Of a DNA stretch of 64,000 nt, positions 1 through 9,160 are shown one piece after another. The translations under genes and the position numbers were made by a program. Each line of letters starts with the position of its first letter. The stretch's first letter is position 1. The stretch comes from Fen-671 sp963794745 (GTDB lineage Bacteria; Actinomycetota; Acidimicrobiia; Acidimicrobiales; Palsa-688). The DNA lies in NCBI GenBank assembly GCA_963794745.1, contig CAWCEZ010000010.1, forward strand, positions 558,001 through 622,000, given 5' to 3'. Under the pieces are notes generated by a model. It searched no databases and was not told the DNA's origin. It was given only the letters and a program-made list of their open reading frames with translations.

Positions 1-279
1 TGCACCGGCGCGATAGTCGTCCGTGGCCGGCAGTTATCGATGCTCATCTTCTGCAGCTATTGTGACGCCCTCCGGCCGAGCCAATTAGGTAAAGACGAAG
101 CCGCGGCTTGTTAATGCCGTGGCCGGGCCGTTGCCGTTAATCCCCCCCGGTGCCCCCGATCGGCCCTCGCTTCGACAGGTCGCGAGCCCTGCCGCCTTTG
201 CGTCACCACTGCTAGTGGGAGTGCGCGTTGGCTATAGTCGAGAGGTCGGAAACCGTTTGGGGGGTGACTACGCACACCG

Positions 280-1686
280 TTGGCCAGACAGCGTCCTCCC
301 ACATCGCCTCTAGCAATGGGCCAGCCCCGGAGCGGAGCACCATCGGCACAAAATGACGTTGCCGCCAGGCTTGCCCTGGCCGAGCTCGCCATATCCGACC
401 TGACGGCCGAGCGCGACCGCCTCGAGATGCTGGTGGTCCGCCTGGGCGAACTGGCGGCCCATCTCGACGCAGAGAGCCTTGTCCAGGGCGTCACAGAAGC
501 GGCACGCGACCTGACAGGCGCCCAATTCGCCATGTTCGTGCCCGCGGAACCGGCCGTTCTTACCGGGCCGACGGTCGTATGCGACCCCGACGTCATGAGC
601 GAAACGCCGGAGCCGGCCCGAGTCCCTTTACTTGCCGGTGCTTTGTGGCGCATCACGCCGGTGCGCGTCGACGACGCAGACGAATGGAAGGACGGTAGCC
701 CCGGTTACGGGCGGCTTTCGGACGGGAGCGTATTTCGTAGCTGGGTCGGGGCACCCGTTAGAGCGCGCTACGGTGACGCCCTTGGAGGGCTTTACCTAGC
801 CCACCACCGCCCTCACGCTTTTGGGAAGCGAGAGGAGGATTCTAGCTCAGAGCCTCGCCGCCCACCTCGGGGCGAGCCTCGACAATCTAACCGTTTTCCA
901 AGAGCGATCTCGTGTGGCGCAGGCCTTGCAACAAACCCTTTTGCCCCCGGTGCTGCCACAGGTCGAGGGCCTGGACGTGGCCGTCCGGTACCGCCCGGCA
1001 AAGTCAACTTCCTTGGTAGGAGGCGACTTCTACGACATGTTCGAAGCTCGTTCGGACGTGTGGGGCCTGATGATCGGCGACGTAACGGGGGTCGGGCCAG
1101 AAGCCGCTGCGTTGACAGGGATCGCGCGCGTACGCGGCGCGTGCGCTCGCTGCTCAGGAACACTCGCCGGCGCGCTTGCTTGACTCAACTGAACGAAACA
1201 CTTGTCGGTTTCGGCCTGCAAGACCGCTTCTGCACCGTGCTTTACGCAGAACTGCACCCCGGGCCCGACGCCCTAAGAGTAAAGATTTCCAATGGCGGCC
1301 ACCCCTACCCGTACATCTTGCGCTCGAACGGCCGTATCGAGGAGGTAGCTATCACCGGTACGCTCCTCGGTCTTTTGAGCGACGTCAATTTTCAGGAGCT
1401 CGAACTGGTCCTGGGACCGGGCGACATGCTCGTGGCCTACACAGATGGCGTGACCGAAGCGCGTAACCCGACTGGTGCGTTTTTCGGGACCGACGGGCTC
1501 GTGGGGACCCTGCCCGGGTGTACTGGTCGGCCGGCCGCCTGGGTGGCGCACCGCATCGAACTGGCGGTGACCGAGCACCAGGCCGGAGTGCCCCCCGACG
1601 ACATCGCCATCCTGGTAGTGCAGGGCCTTCCCGATCGCCCCACTGAGCAGGTGCGCCCCTCCCGGCACCTCCGCCGCAACCGCTAG
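280..1686 (+). CDS. GAF-domain PP2C-type serine phosphatase (RsbU/SpoIIE-like), frameshifted
   Basis: Likely a stress or development regulator of the RsbU/SpoIIE type, a family that dephosphorylates anti-anti-sigma proteins. A short helical N-terminus (LTAERDRLEML) leads into a GAF-like sensory domain in frame 1 up to about base 835. The phosphatase then reads in frame 2 to about 1140 (linker LQQTLLPP, then GGDFYDMF and MIGDVTGVG). It returns to frame 1 from about 1180 (QLNETL, NGGHPYPY, YTDGVTEA, PPDDIAILVV). The metal-binding Asp residues of GGDFYD, GDVTG and the final DD are all present once the frames are joined, so the protein is probably intact in the organism. The short HSPARLL-like stretch near 1160 suggests more than one indel there. 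ATG at 316 is an alternative start. No partner switch genes are adjacent. Confidence 0.75.
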   Translation: MARQRPPTSPLAMGQPRSGAPSAQNDVAARLALAELAISDLTAERDRLEMLVVRLGELAAHLDAESLVQGVTEAARDLTGAQFAMFVPAEPAVLTGPTVVCDPDVMSETPEPARVPLLAGALWRITPVRVDDADEWKDGSPGYGRLSDGSVFRSWVGAPVRARYGDALGGLYLAHHRPHAFGKREEDSSSEPRRPPRGEPRQSNRFPRAISCGAGLATNPFAPGAATGRGPGRGRPVPPGKVNFLGRRRLLRHVRSSFGRVGPDDRRRNGGRARSRCVDRDRARTRRVRSLLRNTRRRACLTQLNETLVGFGLQDRFCTVLYAELHPGPDALRVKISNGGHPYPYILRSNGRIEEVAITGTLLGLLSDVNFQELELVLGPGDMLVAYTDGVTEARNPTGAFFGTDGLVGTLPGCTGRPAAWVAHRIELAVTEHQAGVPPDDIAILVVQGLPDRPTEQVRPSRHLRRNR

Positions 1687-1700
1687 AAGGCGGCTCGCGG

Positions 1701-2117
1701 GTGACGGAACGTTGGCGTGAACCGTTCGCCTCGAGCGACGCGGTCCGCCATCGCATGAGCGTCCAGCGCCGCGAGGGCACAGCGCCGGAGCTTGTCCTGC
1801 GCCGCGCGTTGCATGCTCTGGGGCTTCGTTACCGCCTGCACCGGGCACCGTTGCCAGGCCTGCGGCGCAAAGCCGACATCGTGTTCGGGCCGGCTCGTGT
1901 AGCGGTCTTCGTCGATGGTTGCTTCTGGCACGGGTGCCCGGAGCACGGTCGCCGGGCGCACCGTGTCAACGGCTGGTACTGGCCCGACAAGATCGCCCGG
2001 AACCGCCAAAGGGACGAGGAGACCGGACGGCTCCTCTCGGGAGCCGGCTGGCTAGTCGTGCGGGTCTGGGAGCACGAAGTAACGGGCGCTGACGTTCTTT
2101 TGCTGCTGAACGGGTAA
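1701..2117 (+). CDS. vsr: Very short patch repair endonuclease (Vsr)
   Basis: T:G mismatch endonuclease of the Vsr family. In characterised bacteria it nicks 5' of a thymine produced by deamination of 5-methylcytosine. The 138-aa length is typical. Visible family signatures are the N-terminal SSDAVRHRMSVQRREGT segment, the RRKADIVF catalytic Asp region, FVDGCFWHGCPEH with its metal/zinc His and Cys residues, and the C-terminal LVVRVWEHE. The GTG start lies 14 nt after the phosphatase stop, with AGAAGG just upstream. No cytosine methyltransferase is visible beside it or elsewhere in the window, so it is a solitary vsr. Horizontal spread is common in this family, but the base composition here looks like its neighbours. 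Confidence 0.92.
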   Translation: MTERWREPFASSDAVRHRMSVQRREGTAPELVLRRALHALGLRYRLHRAPLPGLRRKADIVFGPARVAVFVDGCFWHGCPEHGRRAHRVNGWYWPDKIARNRQRDEETGRLLSGAGWLVVRVWEHEVTGADVLLLLNG

Positions 2118-2147
2118 GGGACATCCTCGCCGGGCGCCGCTGCGCTA

Positions 2148-3815
2148 CTACGCGGGGGGCCCGCTCGCCAAGGTGATCGTGCTCGTGTGCGACTGGCCGG
2201 TCGCGCCAACCCAAGTGATGGTGACCTTGCTGCCCGGGGAGTGCGTGACCATCAGATGTTCTAGCTGCTCGGGTGTGGAAACGGAGTGGCCGTCGAACCT
2301 CGTAACGACATCCCCTGAGGCAATACCGGCTTCCTGTGCGGGAGAGCCGGCCACGACGTTTTCGATGTCTACCCCGGTCACAGAAGCCGACCCATCACCG
2401 AGGAACGACCTGCTCTCAGTAGGGCTCTCGAGAAGGCCAAGGAAACCAGTGGCACCGACATGCACTGTTGTGCTCCCGTGACCGCTCTCGATTTGACGGG
2501 CGATCGCAAGTGCCGCGCTGAGCGGTATCGCAAATCCCTGGTTGCCTTGCGATGAGAAAGCAAAGCTTTCTGATGCGGCGGTGTCCATGCCGATCACCTC
2601 GCCTGAGGCGTTGACGAGCGGCCCGCCAGAGTCGCCGGCCTCAACGTTGGCATTGACCTCGATCAGGCCGGACAGCTGCTCGCTGCCTCCGGTCAGTTCG
2701 TCGTTCGCGGTGATCGATTGATGAAGATCCGTGATCGAGCCGCCGGCGCTGGTGGGCGTGCCGCCGGTCCCGCCGGCATTGCCAATCGCCACCACTGCCT
2801 CGCCCATCGAGGGCCCGGAGGGAGCAAGCTTCGCTGCCGCCAAACCGATGCTCCCTGCAGCTGGACCAACGCTACGTCGTGGGTGTTGTCGTAGCCGAGG
2901 ACCGTGGCCGGGTAGGTCTCCCCGTTGCCCACATCGGTCACGCTGAGCTTCGTCGCCCCGTCGATGACGTGGTTGTTGGTCAGGACAAGGCCGGTCGACG
3001 TAAGCACGATCCCAGTCCCTGCCCCCTCGGCTTGCTCATAGTTGAAGGTCGAGTTGATGTCCACGACCTCGGGGTCGACCTTGGAAGCGATGGCGGAGAC
3101 ATCAGAGGGACCGCCGGCTCCCTCGGTGCTCCCCGGAGTGGTCCCGCCCGAACCACCGAACGGCGAGATGCCGGCGCCTCCGTCCCCACCGGAGCTCCCG
3201 GAGGGCGGGACCGTGGTAGCCGGCGTGGATGCGCCACTAGCCAACTGGCTCGAGGGCCAGGCGACCCGGCTCACCCCGGCGCCAGCTATCCCGGCGGCGG
3301 CAATTACCAGGACGGCGGCAGCCGAACGGAGCCCCTTGGCATGCCGGGAAGGGCCGGCTGGGGCACGCTCGGGACCGCCTTGATAGGGCTGCTCCGGGCC
3401 GTACGGGGACTGACCGTACGGGGACTGGCCGTACGGGGGCTGGCCGTAAGGGGGTTGGCCGTAAGGGGGTTGGCCATAGGGGGGCTGGCCGTACGGTGCA
3501 TGACCATAAACCGGCTGGCCGTAAGGGGCGTGGCCGGGTGGCTGCTGGCCGTAAGGCTGCGGACCGTGGGTCGGCGGGAAATGGGGAGGCTGGCTGGCGG
3601 GGGGCAGGTTGAAGAGCGGCTGATCGGAGGGCGGCTGGGCACTTGCCGCCGGGGGCCAAACCGGGGCGCCCGCGCCGGACAAAGGGTGAGCAGGCCCGGG
3701 AACGTCGGGCGATGGGCTCGAGGTCAGCGTGGGGGGCGCCACTAAACGGCGCGTGCGGTGCAGGCCACCGTGCGCTTTCGTTTTCATCACTAAATGGGGT
3801 CTCTTGGTCGCCCAT
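2148..3815 (-). CDS. HtrA/DegP-like membrane-anchored trypsin-like serine protease with PDZ domain, frameshifted
   Basis: Extracytoplasmic quality-control protease of the actinobacterial HtrA type. From the N-terminus: an acidic start (MGDQETPFSDENES), a Pro/Tyr/Gln-rich repeat region (PYGQ units), one membrane helix (AAAVLVIAAAGIAGAG), then the protease domain and a C-terminal PDZ domain (GVDIENVVAGSPAQEAG, GDVVTRFDG). The catalytic triad is complete: His in TNNHVI, Asp in HDVALVQL, Ser in GDSGGP. ATG at 3815 is preferred because GGAGG sits 5 nt upstream; ATG 3787 lacks a good site. Two indels break the frame. One is at the G6 run 3731-3736 (an overcall would restore the frame). The other is near 2845, where one missing C separates the Asp and Ser halves. 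The total length of 1668 nt is a multiple of three, as expected for one gain plus one loss. Confidence 0.85.
3396..3570. repeat. 15-bp tandem repeat encoding PYGQP/PYGQS units
   Basis: About ten imperfect 15-bp units (core ggctggccgtacggg on the + strand) encode the Tyr-Pro-Gly-Gln-rich cytoplasmic region of the HtrA-like protein on the minus strand. The unit length is a multiple of three, so copy-number change would preserve the frame. Such low-complexity N-termini precede the membrane anchor in many actinobacterial HtrA and Ser/Thr kinase proteins. Confidence 0.85.
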
Positions 3816-3961
3816 GGCTGCCTCCGGTCACTAGCTAAGTCGTCCTTGCTGTCCTCCAGTGAAGGGCGGTTGTCTGTGAACGGCCTAAGCCAGTCCTGAA
3901 ACTCTCTGCAACGCCCTCCGCTCGGCCAAAACACGGAAGCTCAGCGGAAGTTCATTCACTC

Positions 3962-4507
3962 TCAGTGATTGTCATCGACAGCGATTGTTACGCGCTCTTT
4001 AGGCTTACCCGAGCTTGTACCCAGAGCGTCGATCGCGGCAACCACGTCGAGGCCATTGACGACCTTGCCGAACAACGAGTACTGAGGGGGTAGGCGCACC
4101 CCGCTAGGCCCGCTGATCACGAAGAACTGGCTACCGTTCGTGTTCGGCCCGGCGTTCGCCATCGCCAGGGATCCCAGCTCATAGCGGCCAGGCCGTGGGA
4201 GCTCGTCTTCGAACTCGTACCCGGGCCCGCCTGTCCCGGTACCTTTCGGGTCCCCGCCTTGAAGCACGAAACCCGGGATCACGCGGTGGAAGAAGATGCC
4301 GTCGAAGTAGTGGTACCTGGCTAGGAACACGAAATTGTTGACGGTCTTGGGAGCCGCCGCCGGGTCCAGCGCTACCGTCATCGTCCCCTTCGACGTGACC
4401 ATCTCGGCGCTATAGCGCCGGGTGACGTCGATACACATCGGGGGAGGGGCGTCGAAGTGCTGAGTTTTCGGGCTCGAACCGTCATTAGCTGGGCAGGGAG
4501 TGGCCAT
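3962..4507 (-). CDS. Cyclophilin-type peptidyl-prolyl cis-trans isomerase
   Basis: Catalyses cis-trans isomerisation of X-Pro bonds. The 181-aa protein has a short N-terminal extension and then a complete cyclophilin fold: KTVNNFVFLARYHYFDG, the catalytic Arg in FFHRVIPGFVLQGGDP, GPGYEFEDE, SLAMANAGPNTNGSQFFV and LFGKVVNGLDVV. No clear signal peptide is present from the start used; the family in actinobacteria is often cytoplasmic or lipoprotein-anchored, and the Cys at residue 5 lacks a lipobox context. It lies 146 nt upstream of the HtrA-like protease on the same strand, so the two folding-related genes may be co-expressed. Confidence 0.93.
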   Translation of the reverse strand: MATPCPANDGSSPKTQHFDAPPPMCIDVTRRYSAEMVTSKGTMTVALDPAAAPKTVNNFVFLARYHYFDGIFFHRVIPGFVLQGGDPKGTGTGGPGYEFEDELPRPGRYELGSLAMANAGPNTNGSQFFVISGPSGVRLPPQYSLFGKVVNGLDVVAAIDALGTSSGKPKERVTIAVDDNH

Positions 4508-4660
4508 TCCCCATGTCTAGCGCCCGGCGGGCAGCTAGACGGGCTCGCGGCTCGAAAAGCATTCGGTCAGCTCTGGTCAGAGACTGCCGATAGGCATCTC
4601 GAGAGACGCTGTGCCCAGGGTGCCCGGCACCGGACTGCCGGACTGCCCTGGCGCAGCGTC

Positions 4661-4906
4661 CTAAGCGCCCTCACCGATCTCTGCCAAAGCGGTTGTCAGC
4701 GCGCGGACAAGACGACGGGCGGTCGCCGGCGAGAGGTGAGCTACCAACCCGGCACCAGGCCGGCCGACCTCTTCTACCGTGAGCTCCACCCGGAGATCGT
4801 CGCAGAGCTCGCAATCGTCGAACGCGGCCACAACCCAGGCGAGCTGAGCGCGCTCAGGGTCGTCGTCTGGATGGTCGTCGCGGCCGTAATCGGCAAGCTT
4901 CTTCAC
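4661..4906 (-). CDS. Small conserved hypothetical protein
   Basis: An 81-aa acidic protein I do not recognise. It has a central CELC pair (DDCELCDDLRVELTVEE) and a helical C-terminus (LSPATARRLVRALTTALAEI). The start is GTG with TTGAGG upstream. It follows the DUF2630 gene on the same strand after 42 nt, so the pair is probably one transcript. It has no signal peptide or membrane segment. The two Cys residues could bind metal, but nothing else supports that. Confidence 0.6.
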   Translation of the reverse strand: MKKLADYGRDDHPDDDPERAQLAWVVAAFDDCELCDDLRVELTVEEVGRPGAGLVAHLSPATARRLVRALTTALAEIGEGA

Positions 4907-4948
4907 GCTCGCAACCTCAACTGGCCCGGAGCGCGGTCCACGAACGAC

Positions 4949-5191
4949 TTACTGCCGGTAGTGTTCGACGACTTCTTCGGAGCGCACGGCCACGTCGTCC
5001 GGGTTCTGCCCGGCGGCCCGCCGAGCGCGGCGCTGCCGGAGCAGGTCCCAGCACTGGTCCAGTGTGACCTCGATCTCGCGCAACCTCTCGAGTTCTTGCT
5101 CGGAAAACTCCTCGCCCTCGTGTGAGCGCTCAAGGCTGTGCTCTTCATCGGCCAGTACCCCGATCCGGTGCACGATTTCGGCGTCGTTCAT
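4949..5191 (-). CDS. DUF2630 family protein
   Basis: An 80-aa protein with the pattern of the actinobacterial DUF2630 family: the N-terminal MNDAEIVHRIGVLADEEHSL and the conserved LDQCWDLLRQRRARR core, ending in VVEHYRQ. It is highly charged and predicted helical, with no known function. The ATG start is supported by GGAGGAG 7 nt upstream. It is divergent from trpB2, with about 170 nt between the starts holding promoters for both directions. Confidence 0.85.
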   Translation of the reverse strand: MNDAEIVHRIGVLADEEHSLERSHEGEEFSEQELERLREIEVTLDQCWDLLRQRRARRAAGQNPDDVAVRSEEVVEHYRQ

Positions 5192-5360
5192 GCGCGTTCT
5201 CCTCCCGGCCCTGTCGCCCTACCAGCGACCGCAGGACCGCAAGCTTAGTGCCCCGGGGACAGCTCACTTTAGAGGGCCTGCGGGCAGTTGCGCCCAGAGG
5301 GCCCCGTGTGAAATGCTCTAGCCGAACGGGAGGCCGTCAGCACACAGAGGGGGACAACAA

Positions 5361-6608
5361 TTGCGCTGGAACTTGCCAACTACGGAAATGCCCACCGCGT
5401 GGTTCAACGTGGTCCCGCACATGGACGAACCGCCTCAGCCACCGCTTCACCCAGGCACCCGCCAGCCGGTCGGCCCAGACGACCTCGCCCCCCTGTTCCC
5501 CATGGCCCTCATCGGCCAGGAGGTCACCACCGAACCGTACGTGGACATCCCCGGCGAAGTACTTGACGTCCTCGGCCTTTGGCGGCCAACACCCCTGGTG
5601 CGAGCCGAGCGTCTCGAAAAAGCTCTGGGGACTCCTGCCCGTATCTACTACAAGGACGAGTCGGTCTCGCCCGCCGGTTCCCACAAGCCCAACACGGCGG
5701 TCCCGCAAGCGTTCTACAACAAGGCCGAAGGTACTTCCCGCCTTGCTACCGAAACGGGAGCCGGACAATGGGGCAGCGCCTTGTGTTTCGCTTCGGCGCT
5801 GTTCGGCCTGGAGTGCAAGGTCTACATGGTGCGGGCGTCGTACGAGCAAAAACCGTACCGGCGGGCCCTCATGGAGACCTGGGGCGGCAGCGTCGTCCCC
5901 AGCCCCGTAGACGACCCCGAGCACCCCGGCTCTTTGGGTACAGCGATAAGCGATGCGGTCCGTGACGCGGGAAGCCGCGCCGACACCCATTATTCGCTCG
6001 GTTCGGTGCTGAACCACGTGCTCCTCCACCAAACGGTCATCGGCCAAGAGGCCAAATCCCAGCTTGCCCTTGCCGGGGAGGAACGGCCCGACGTTGTGAT
6101 CGGGTGCTGTGGGGGCGGCTCCAACCTCGGGGGCATCAGCCTCCCGTTCGTGCCGGACAAAGGCGTCCGGCTCGTCGCCGTCGAGCCCACTTCGTGCCCA
6201 ACCCTGACCGAAGGGCGCTTCGAGTACGACTTCGGTGACACGGCCGGCTTTACCCCGCTACTGCCCATGTACACGCTCGGCCACGATTTCGTCCCGCCCT
6301 CCATCCATGCAGGCGGCTTGCGGTACCACGGGGACGCGCCGATCATCTCGGCGCTCGTGCGTTCCGGGCGGATGGAGGCGATCGCGTACCCACAATCGAA
6401 GACCTTCGAGGCCGCCGTCACCTGGGCCCGCACGCAGGGCACAGTGCCGGCGCCCGAAACCGGTCATGCGGTCCGGGCGGTCATCGACGAGGCTCTCGCG
6501 GCGAAGGAAGAGGGCAAGGAAAAGGTGATCCTGTTCAACTACTCCGGGCACGGGTTGCTCGACCTTTCGGCTTACGACGCTTATCTTCACGGCCAGTTGT
6601 TGGACTGA
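5361..6608 (+). CDS. trpB: TrpB-like pyridoxal-phosphate-dependent enzyme (TrpB2 group)
   Basis: Beta-replacement PLP enzyme of the tryptophan synthase beta-2 type, which joins indole and serine to make tryptophan or, in standalone members, acts on related substrates. At 415 aa it has the long N-terminus of TrpB2 (PTAWFNVVPHM, GRPTPL-like LWRPTPLVRAERLE). The PLP lysine is K109 in AGSHKPNTA, followed by TETGAGQWG, the phosphate-binding loop GCCGGGSNLGG and the C-terminal NYSGHGLLD. The TTG start is preceded by GAGGGGG 7 nt upstream. No trpA, trpC or other trp gene is adjacent, which fits TrpB2 proteins that act outside the main trp operon. Confidence 0.93.
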   Translation: MRWNLPTTEMPTAWFNVVPHMDEPPQPPLHPGTRQPVGPDDLAPLFPMALIGQEVTTEPYVDIPGEVLDVLGLWRPTPLVRAERLEKALGTPARIYYKDESVSPAGSHKPNTAVPQAFYNKAEGTSRLATETGAGQWGSALCFASALFGLECKVYMVRASYEQKPYRRALMETWGGSVVPSPVDDPEHPGSLGTAISDAVRDAGSRADTHYSLGSVLNHVLLHQTVIGQEAKSQLALAGEERPDVVIGCCGGGSNLGGISLPFVPDKGVRLVAVEPTSCPTLTEGRFEYDFGDTAGFTPLLPMYTLGHDFVPPSIHAGGLRYHGDAPIISALVRSGRMEAIAYPQSKTFEAAVTWARTQGTVPAPETGHAVRAVIDEALAAKEEGKEKVILFNYSGHGLLDLSAYDAYLHGQLLD

Positions 6609-6849
6609 CAAGCCGGCACCCGCAAACGCTTGGGGCGATCGGCGACGGCAATTCGGCGACGGGCAAACCCGGCACGCCCGGCGTTGCAATAACGGTAAGC
6701 CTGACGCGTGCCCCGCCCTTGAGAGCAATTACCTGCTAGCGTTGCGCGTACGCCGCTTTGGGCACGTGGGGTGACGTCTGTGCTGGTAGCCGACCTGGTT
6801 CCCCGGCAATTGTTGGAACGTGTATGAGGAACGGAAGGTAGAAGTAGAA

Positions 6850-7053
6850 ATGGCTACAGGTACTGTCAAGTGGTTCAACGGGACCAAAGGTTTCGGCTTC
6901 ATCAGCCCCGACGACGGAAGTGCTGACGTCTTCGTCCACTTCTCCGCGATTGATGGCGGCGGCTACCGCGAGTTGTCCGAGGGCCAACATGTTCAATTTG
7001 AGACGACCCAAGGCCCCAAGGGCCTTCAGGCCAGCGCCGTTAGGGTCGTCTGA
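6850..7053 (+). CDS. cspA: Cold shock protein (CspA family)
   Basis: A 67-aa single cold-shock domain that binds single-stranded RNA/DNA and melts RNA structure. The RNP1-like motif KGFGFISPDDG and RNP2-like DVFVHFSAI are intact, with the usual GTVKWFN start and EGQHVQFET. I chose ATG at 6850 (MATGTVKWF) over an in-frame upstream ATG at 6820 because family members begin here and GGAAGG lies upstream. The 240 nt between trpB2 and this start is a plausible long structured leader, as is common for csp genes. A DEAD-box helicase lies close by, a typical cold-response pairing. Confidence 0.95.
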   Translation: MATGTVKWFNGTKGFGFISPDDGSADVFVHFSAIDGGGYRELSEGQHVQFETTQGPKGLQASAVRVV

Positions 7054-7064
7054 CGTCCAAAGGC

Positions 7065-7091
7065 CAGCCGGGACATGACCTGCCCCGGCTG
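7065..7091. terminator. Hairpin downstream of cspA
   Basis: An 8-bp perfect stem CAGCCGGG/CCCGGCTG with an 11-nt loop lies 12 nt after the cspA stop. There is no T-tract, so it may be an attenuating or RNA-stabilising hairpin and not a classical intrinsic terminator. Confidence 0.4.
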
Positions 7092-7133
7092 ACGCCGCAG
7101 GCCCTCAGCGTTGAGGGACCGGCGGCGGAGGCC

Positions 7134-7475
7134 TTGACTACCGAGGCCCTCACTCCCGAGACCGTGCCGGTTGGGCCTGTTCCCACAGAAGCGGCTGTCG
7201 TAGACGACAAGGTGCTGGCCCTGCGGACGCACGGCCAGTCTTTTGCCGCGATCGCCCGCACAGTCGGGCTAGACAAGGCGGGGGACGCAAATCGGGCGTT
7301 CAACCGGGCCTTACGCCGTCGTCCCACCGATCAACAGCTGCAAATACGTCTTGCTGAGAACCGGCGGCTCGATCGAATGGCCGGGGCAGTGACCGCCAAC
7401 ACGGATCTTGGCCCCGAAGAGGTCGACAAGCGGATCCGTGCGATCGGCGTGCTGCGCGAACGCCTTATGAAGTAG
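7134..7475 (+). CDS. Small HTH-like protein, paralogue of the gene at 9161
   Basis: A 113-aa protein of unknown function. After an Ala/Pro/Thr-rich N-terminus, residues about 24-65 (LALRTHGQSFAAIARTVGL...ANRAFNRALRRRP) look like a helix-turn-helix. A helical tail follows (ENRRLDRMAG, VDKRIRAIGVLRERLM). The same pattern recurs in the product at 9161-9529 (LTLRDSGRTFAAVASSLGL, AFLRALARRP, ELERLDQLE), so the two are paralogues on either side of the DEAD-box helicase. TTG at 7134 is the start used; GGAGG is only 2 nt away, so the true start may differ. A DNA- or RNA-binding role in the cold response is inference only. Confidence 0.65.
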   Translation: MTTEALTPETVPVGPVPTEAAVVDDKVLALRTHGQSFAAIARTVGLDKAGDANRAFNRALRRRPTDQQLQIRLAENRRLDRMAGAVTANTDLGPEEVDKRIRAIGVLRERLMK

Positions 7476-7486
7476 CTCTCCCACCA

Positions 7487-7513
7487 TTGCCGCCGTCCTG
7501 GGGAAGGCGGCAA
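7487..7513. terminator. Hairpin between convergent genes
   Basis: The perfect 8-bp inverted repeat TTGCCGCC/GGCGGCAA with an 11-nt loop sits between the convergent ends of the HTH-like gene (+) and the DEAD-box helicase (-). It is placed as a bidirectional terminator, but has no clear T-run on either side. Confidence 0.45.
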
Positions 7514-7544
7514 CGGCGCTGCAGAGCTCCTGCTTACAATCCTG

Positions 7545-8864
7545 CTACCAGCGTCGGCGAGAACGGCCCGACGGGGCGCCGCTGCGACGCGGCCCGAACT
7601 GGCTGGTTGAACGTGGCCCGGTGCTGCGGACGGATGTTTGCGCCGCGGGCTGGGCGACCGGCATCGACCGGGGTGCGGCAGGCCCCGTGATGGCGACTAT
7701 GCGGTCATCGCCCGGGCCCACGACAATGGTCGGGGTTTCGACGCCCGCACGACGCGTAAGGCGGCGAGTGTCGGCAACTTGCTCCGGCGTCACCAATGTG
7801 ACCACCGTGCCGATAGCACCGGCGCGAGCCGTCCGACCTGAGCGGTGGACGAACGCTTTATGGTCTTCCGGCGGGTCGACGTGGACGACCAGCGCAACGT
7901 CCTCGACGTGGATCCCCCTGGCGGCGATGTCGGTTGCAACGAGGACCTTGGACGTCCCGGCGGCGAAAGAAGCCAGGTTGCGCTGGCGGGCGTTTTGGGT
8001 CAGGTTGCCATGAAGGTCCACGGCACGGATCCCCGCTTGCGTCAGCTGGCCCGCTAGCTTGCTGGCCCCACGCTTGGTGCGGGTGAACAGCAGGCTGCGG
8101 TGCGCACCAGAGGCGAGCTGGTGAACGATGGCGGCCTTATCGGAGGCCCTGATCGCGAAGAGGTGGTGGGTCGTCTCGACATTTGTGTTGGTGTCCACGT
8201 CCACACTGCAGGTGACTGGGTCACGCAGGTAACGCTTCACCAGCACATCCACGCCTTGGTCAAGGGTCGCGGAGAAAAGCAGCCGCTGCGTGCCCGTCCG
8301 GGTCTGGTCGAGCAGTCGCCGCACGGCGGGAAGGAAGCCAAGGTCCGACATGTGGTCGGCCTCGTCCACAACTGTTACCTCTACTGCGCCAAGGCGGCAG
8401 CAACCCTGCTCGATCAGGTCCTCCAGCCGGCCTGGGCAGGCAACGAGGATGTCCGCCCCGCTCATGAGCGCCGCGACCTGGGCACGTTGGGGAAGGCCGC
8501 CGTACACCGCTGCGACCTTGAGGCGAGCCGTCCGGGCGAGAGGGACGAAGGCGGCAGCGACCTGTGCGGCGAGCTCGCGCGTCGGTACGAGGACGAGGGC
8601 TCGGGGCTGTTTGGGCTGCACCCGGTTGCCGGAAGCTGCCAACCGAGCAACCACAGGGACTGCGAACGCCAAGGTCTTACCGCTACCCGTGCGGGCGCGC
8701 CCAAGGACGTCGCGGCCTGCCAGTGCGCTGGGAAGGGCGGCTACCTGCACCGGGAAAGGCTCTGTGATGCCCATTGCCTCGATGGCGCCGATAAGAAACG
8801 GCGGCACACCAAGCTCGGCAAAGGACGACGAGGCGCGCACGGGCGCGTCTTGGATTGCTGACAA
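7545..8864 (-). CDS. DEAD-box ATP-dependent RNA helicase
   Basis: ATP-driven RNA remodelling enzyme, 439 aa. Motifs in order: Q-motif region PFPVQ (36-40), Walker A ARTGSGKT (57-64), PTRELA (94-99), DEAD (167-170) within VVDEADH, SAT (198-200), then the second RecA domain with LVATDIAARGIHV and HRSGRTARAG. The C-terminus is a basic Ser/Arg/Pro-rich tail (about the last 45 residues), typical of cold-shock RhlE/CsdA-like helicases that bind RNA without a defined fold. The TTG start has AGGAG 9 nt upstream. CspA and two paralogous HTH-like genes surround it, supporting a role in RNA metabolism at low temperature. Confidence 0.94.
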   Translation of the reverse strand: MSAIQDAPVRASSSFAELGVPPFLIGAIEAMGITEPFPVQVAALPSALAGRDVLGRARTGSGKTLAFAVPVVARLAASGNRVQPKQPRALVLVPTRELAAQVAAAFVPLARTARLKVAAVYGGLPQRAQVAALMSGADILVACPGRLEDLIEQGCCRLGAVEVTVVDEADHMSDLGFLPAVRRLLDQTRTGTQRLLFSATLDQGVDVLVKRYLRDPVTCSVDVDTNTNVETTHHLFAIRASDKAAIVHQLASGAHRSLLFTRTKRGASKLAGQLTQAGIRAVDLHGNLTQNARQRNLASFAAGTSKVLVATDIAARGIHVEDVALVVHVDPPEDHKAFVHRSGRTARAGAIGTVVTLVTPEQVADTRRLTRRAGVETPTIVVGPGDDRIVAITGPAAPRSMPVAQPAAQTSVRSTGPRSTSQFGPRRSGAPSGRSRRRW

Positions 8865-9160
8865 AATAATTGCTCCTGTTCGTTATGAAAATGGTGGCCG
8901 TTGATGCGGCGGCCACACACTCGACAGGAGCGGGAACCTCACGTCCCCGGGTTCAACCCGGACAACTCGCACTTCGACCGCGGGCCCCGTGGGGTACCCG
9001 CTTGTTCAACCTTACCAGGTGACCGCCCATAAACGATCTCGCCTGGTGGTCCGGGCACCACATCGCCGCTGCACAGGCGAAGCTTTGCGTGGTAACCTGC
9101 TTGCCCAGGACTGCGGACGGCACCCTCGGGTTATGACGCGGCCGTCAACGGAGGAGCACA

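Noticed and set aside
111..656. Minus-strand frame opposite the GAF domain
   Set aside because: Arg/Ser-rich composition typical of an antisense GC-rich shadow; the plus strand has GAF-phosphatase motifs.
3396..3570. Repeat array near 3.4 kb as a regulatory iteron block
   Set aside because: It lies inside the HtrA-like coding region and encodes PYGQ units.
2879..3745. Long plus-strand frame over the HtrA gene
   Set aside because: It is a low-complexity antisense of the PYGQ repeats and protease domain, whose catalytic motifs are on the minus strand.
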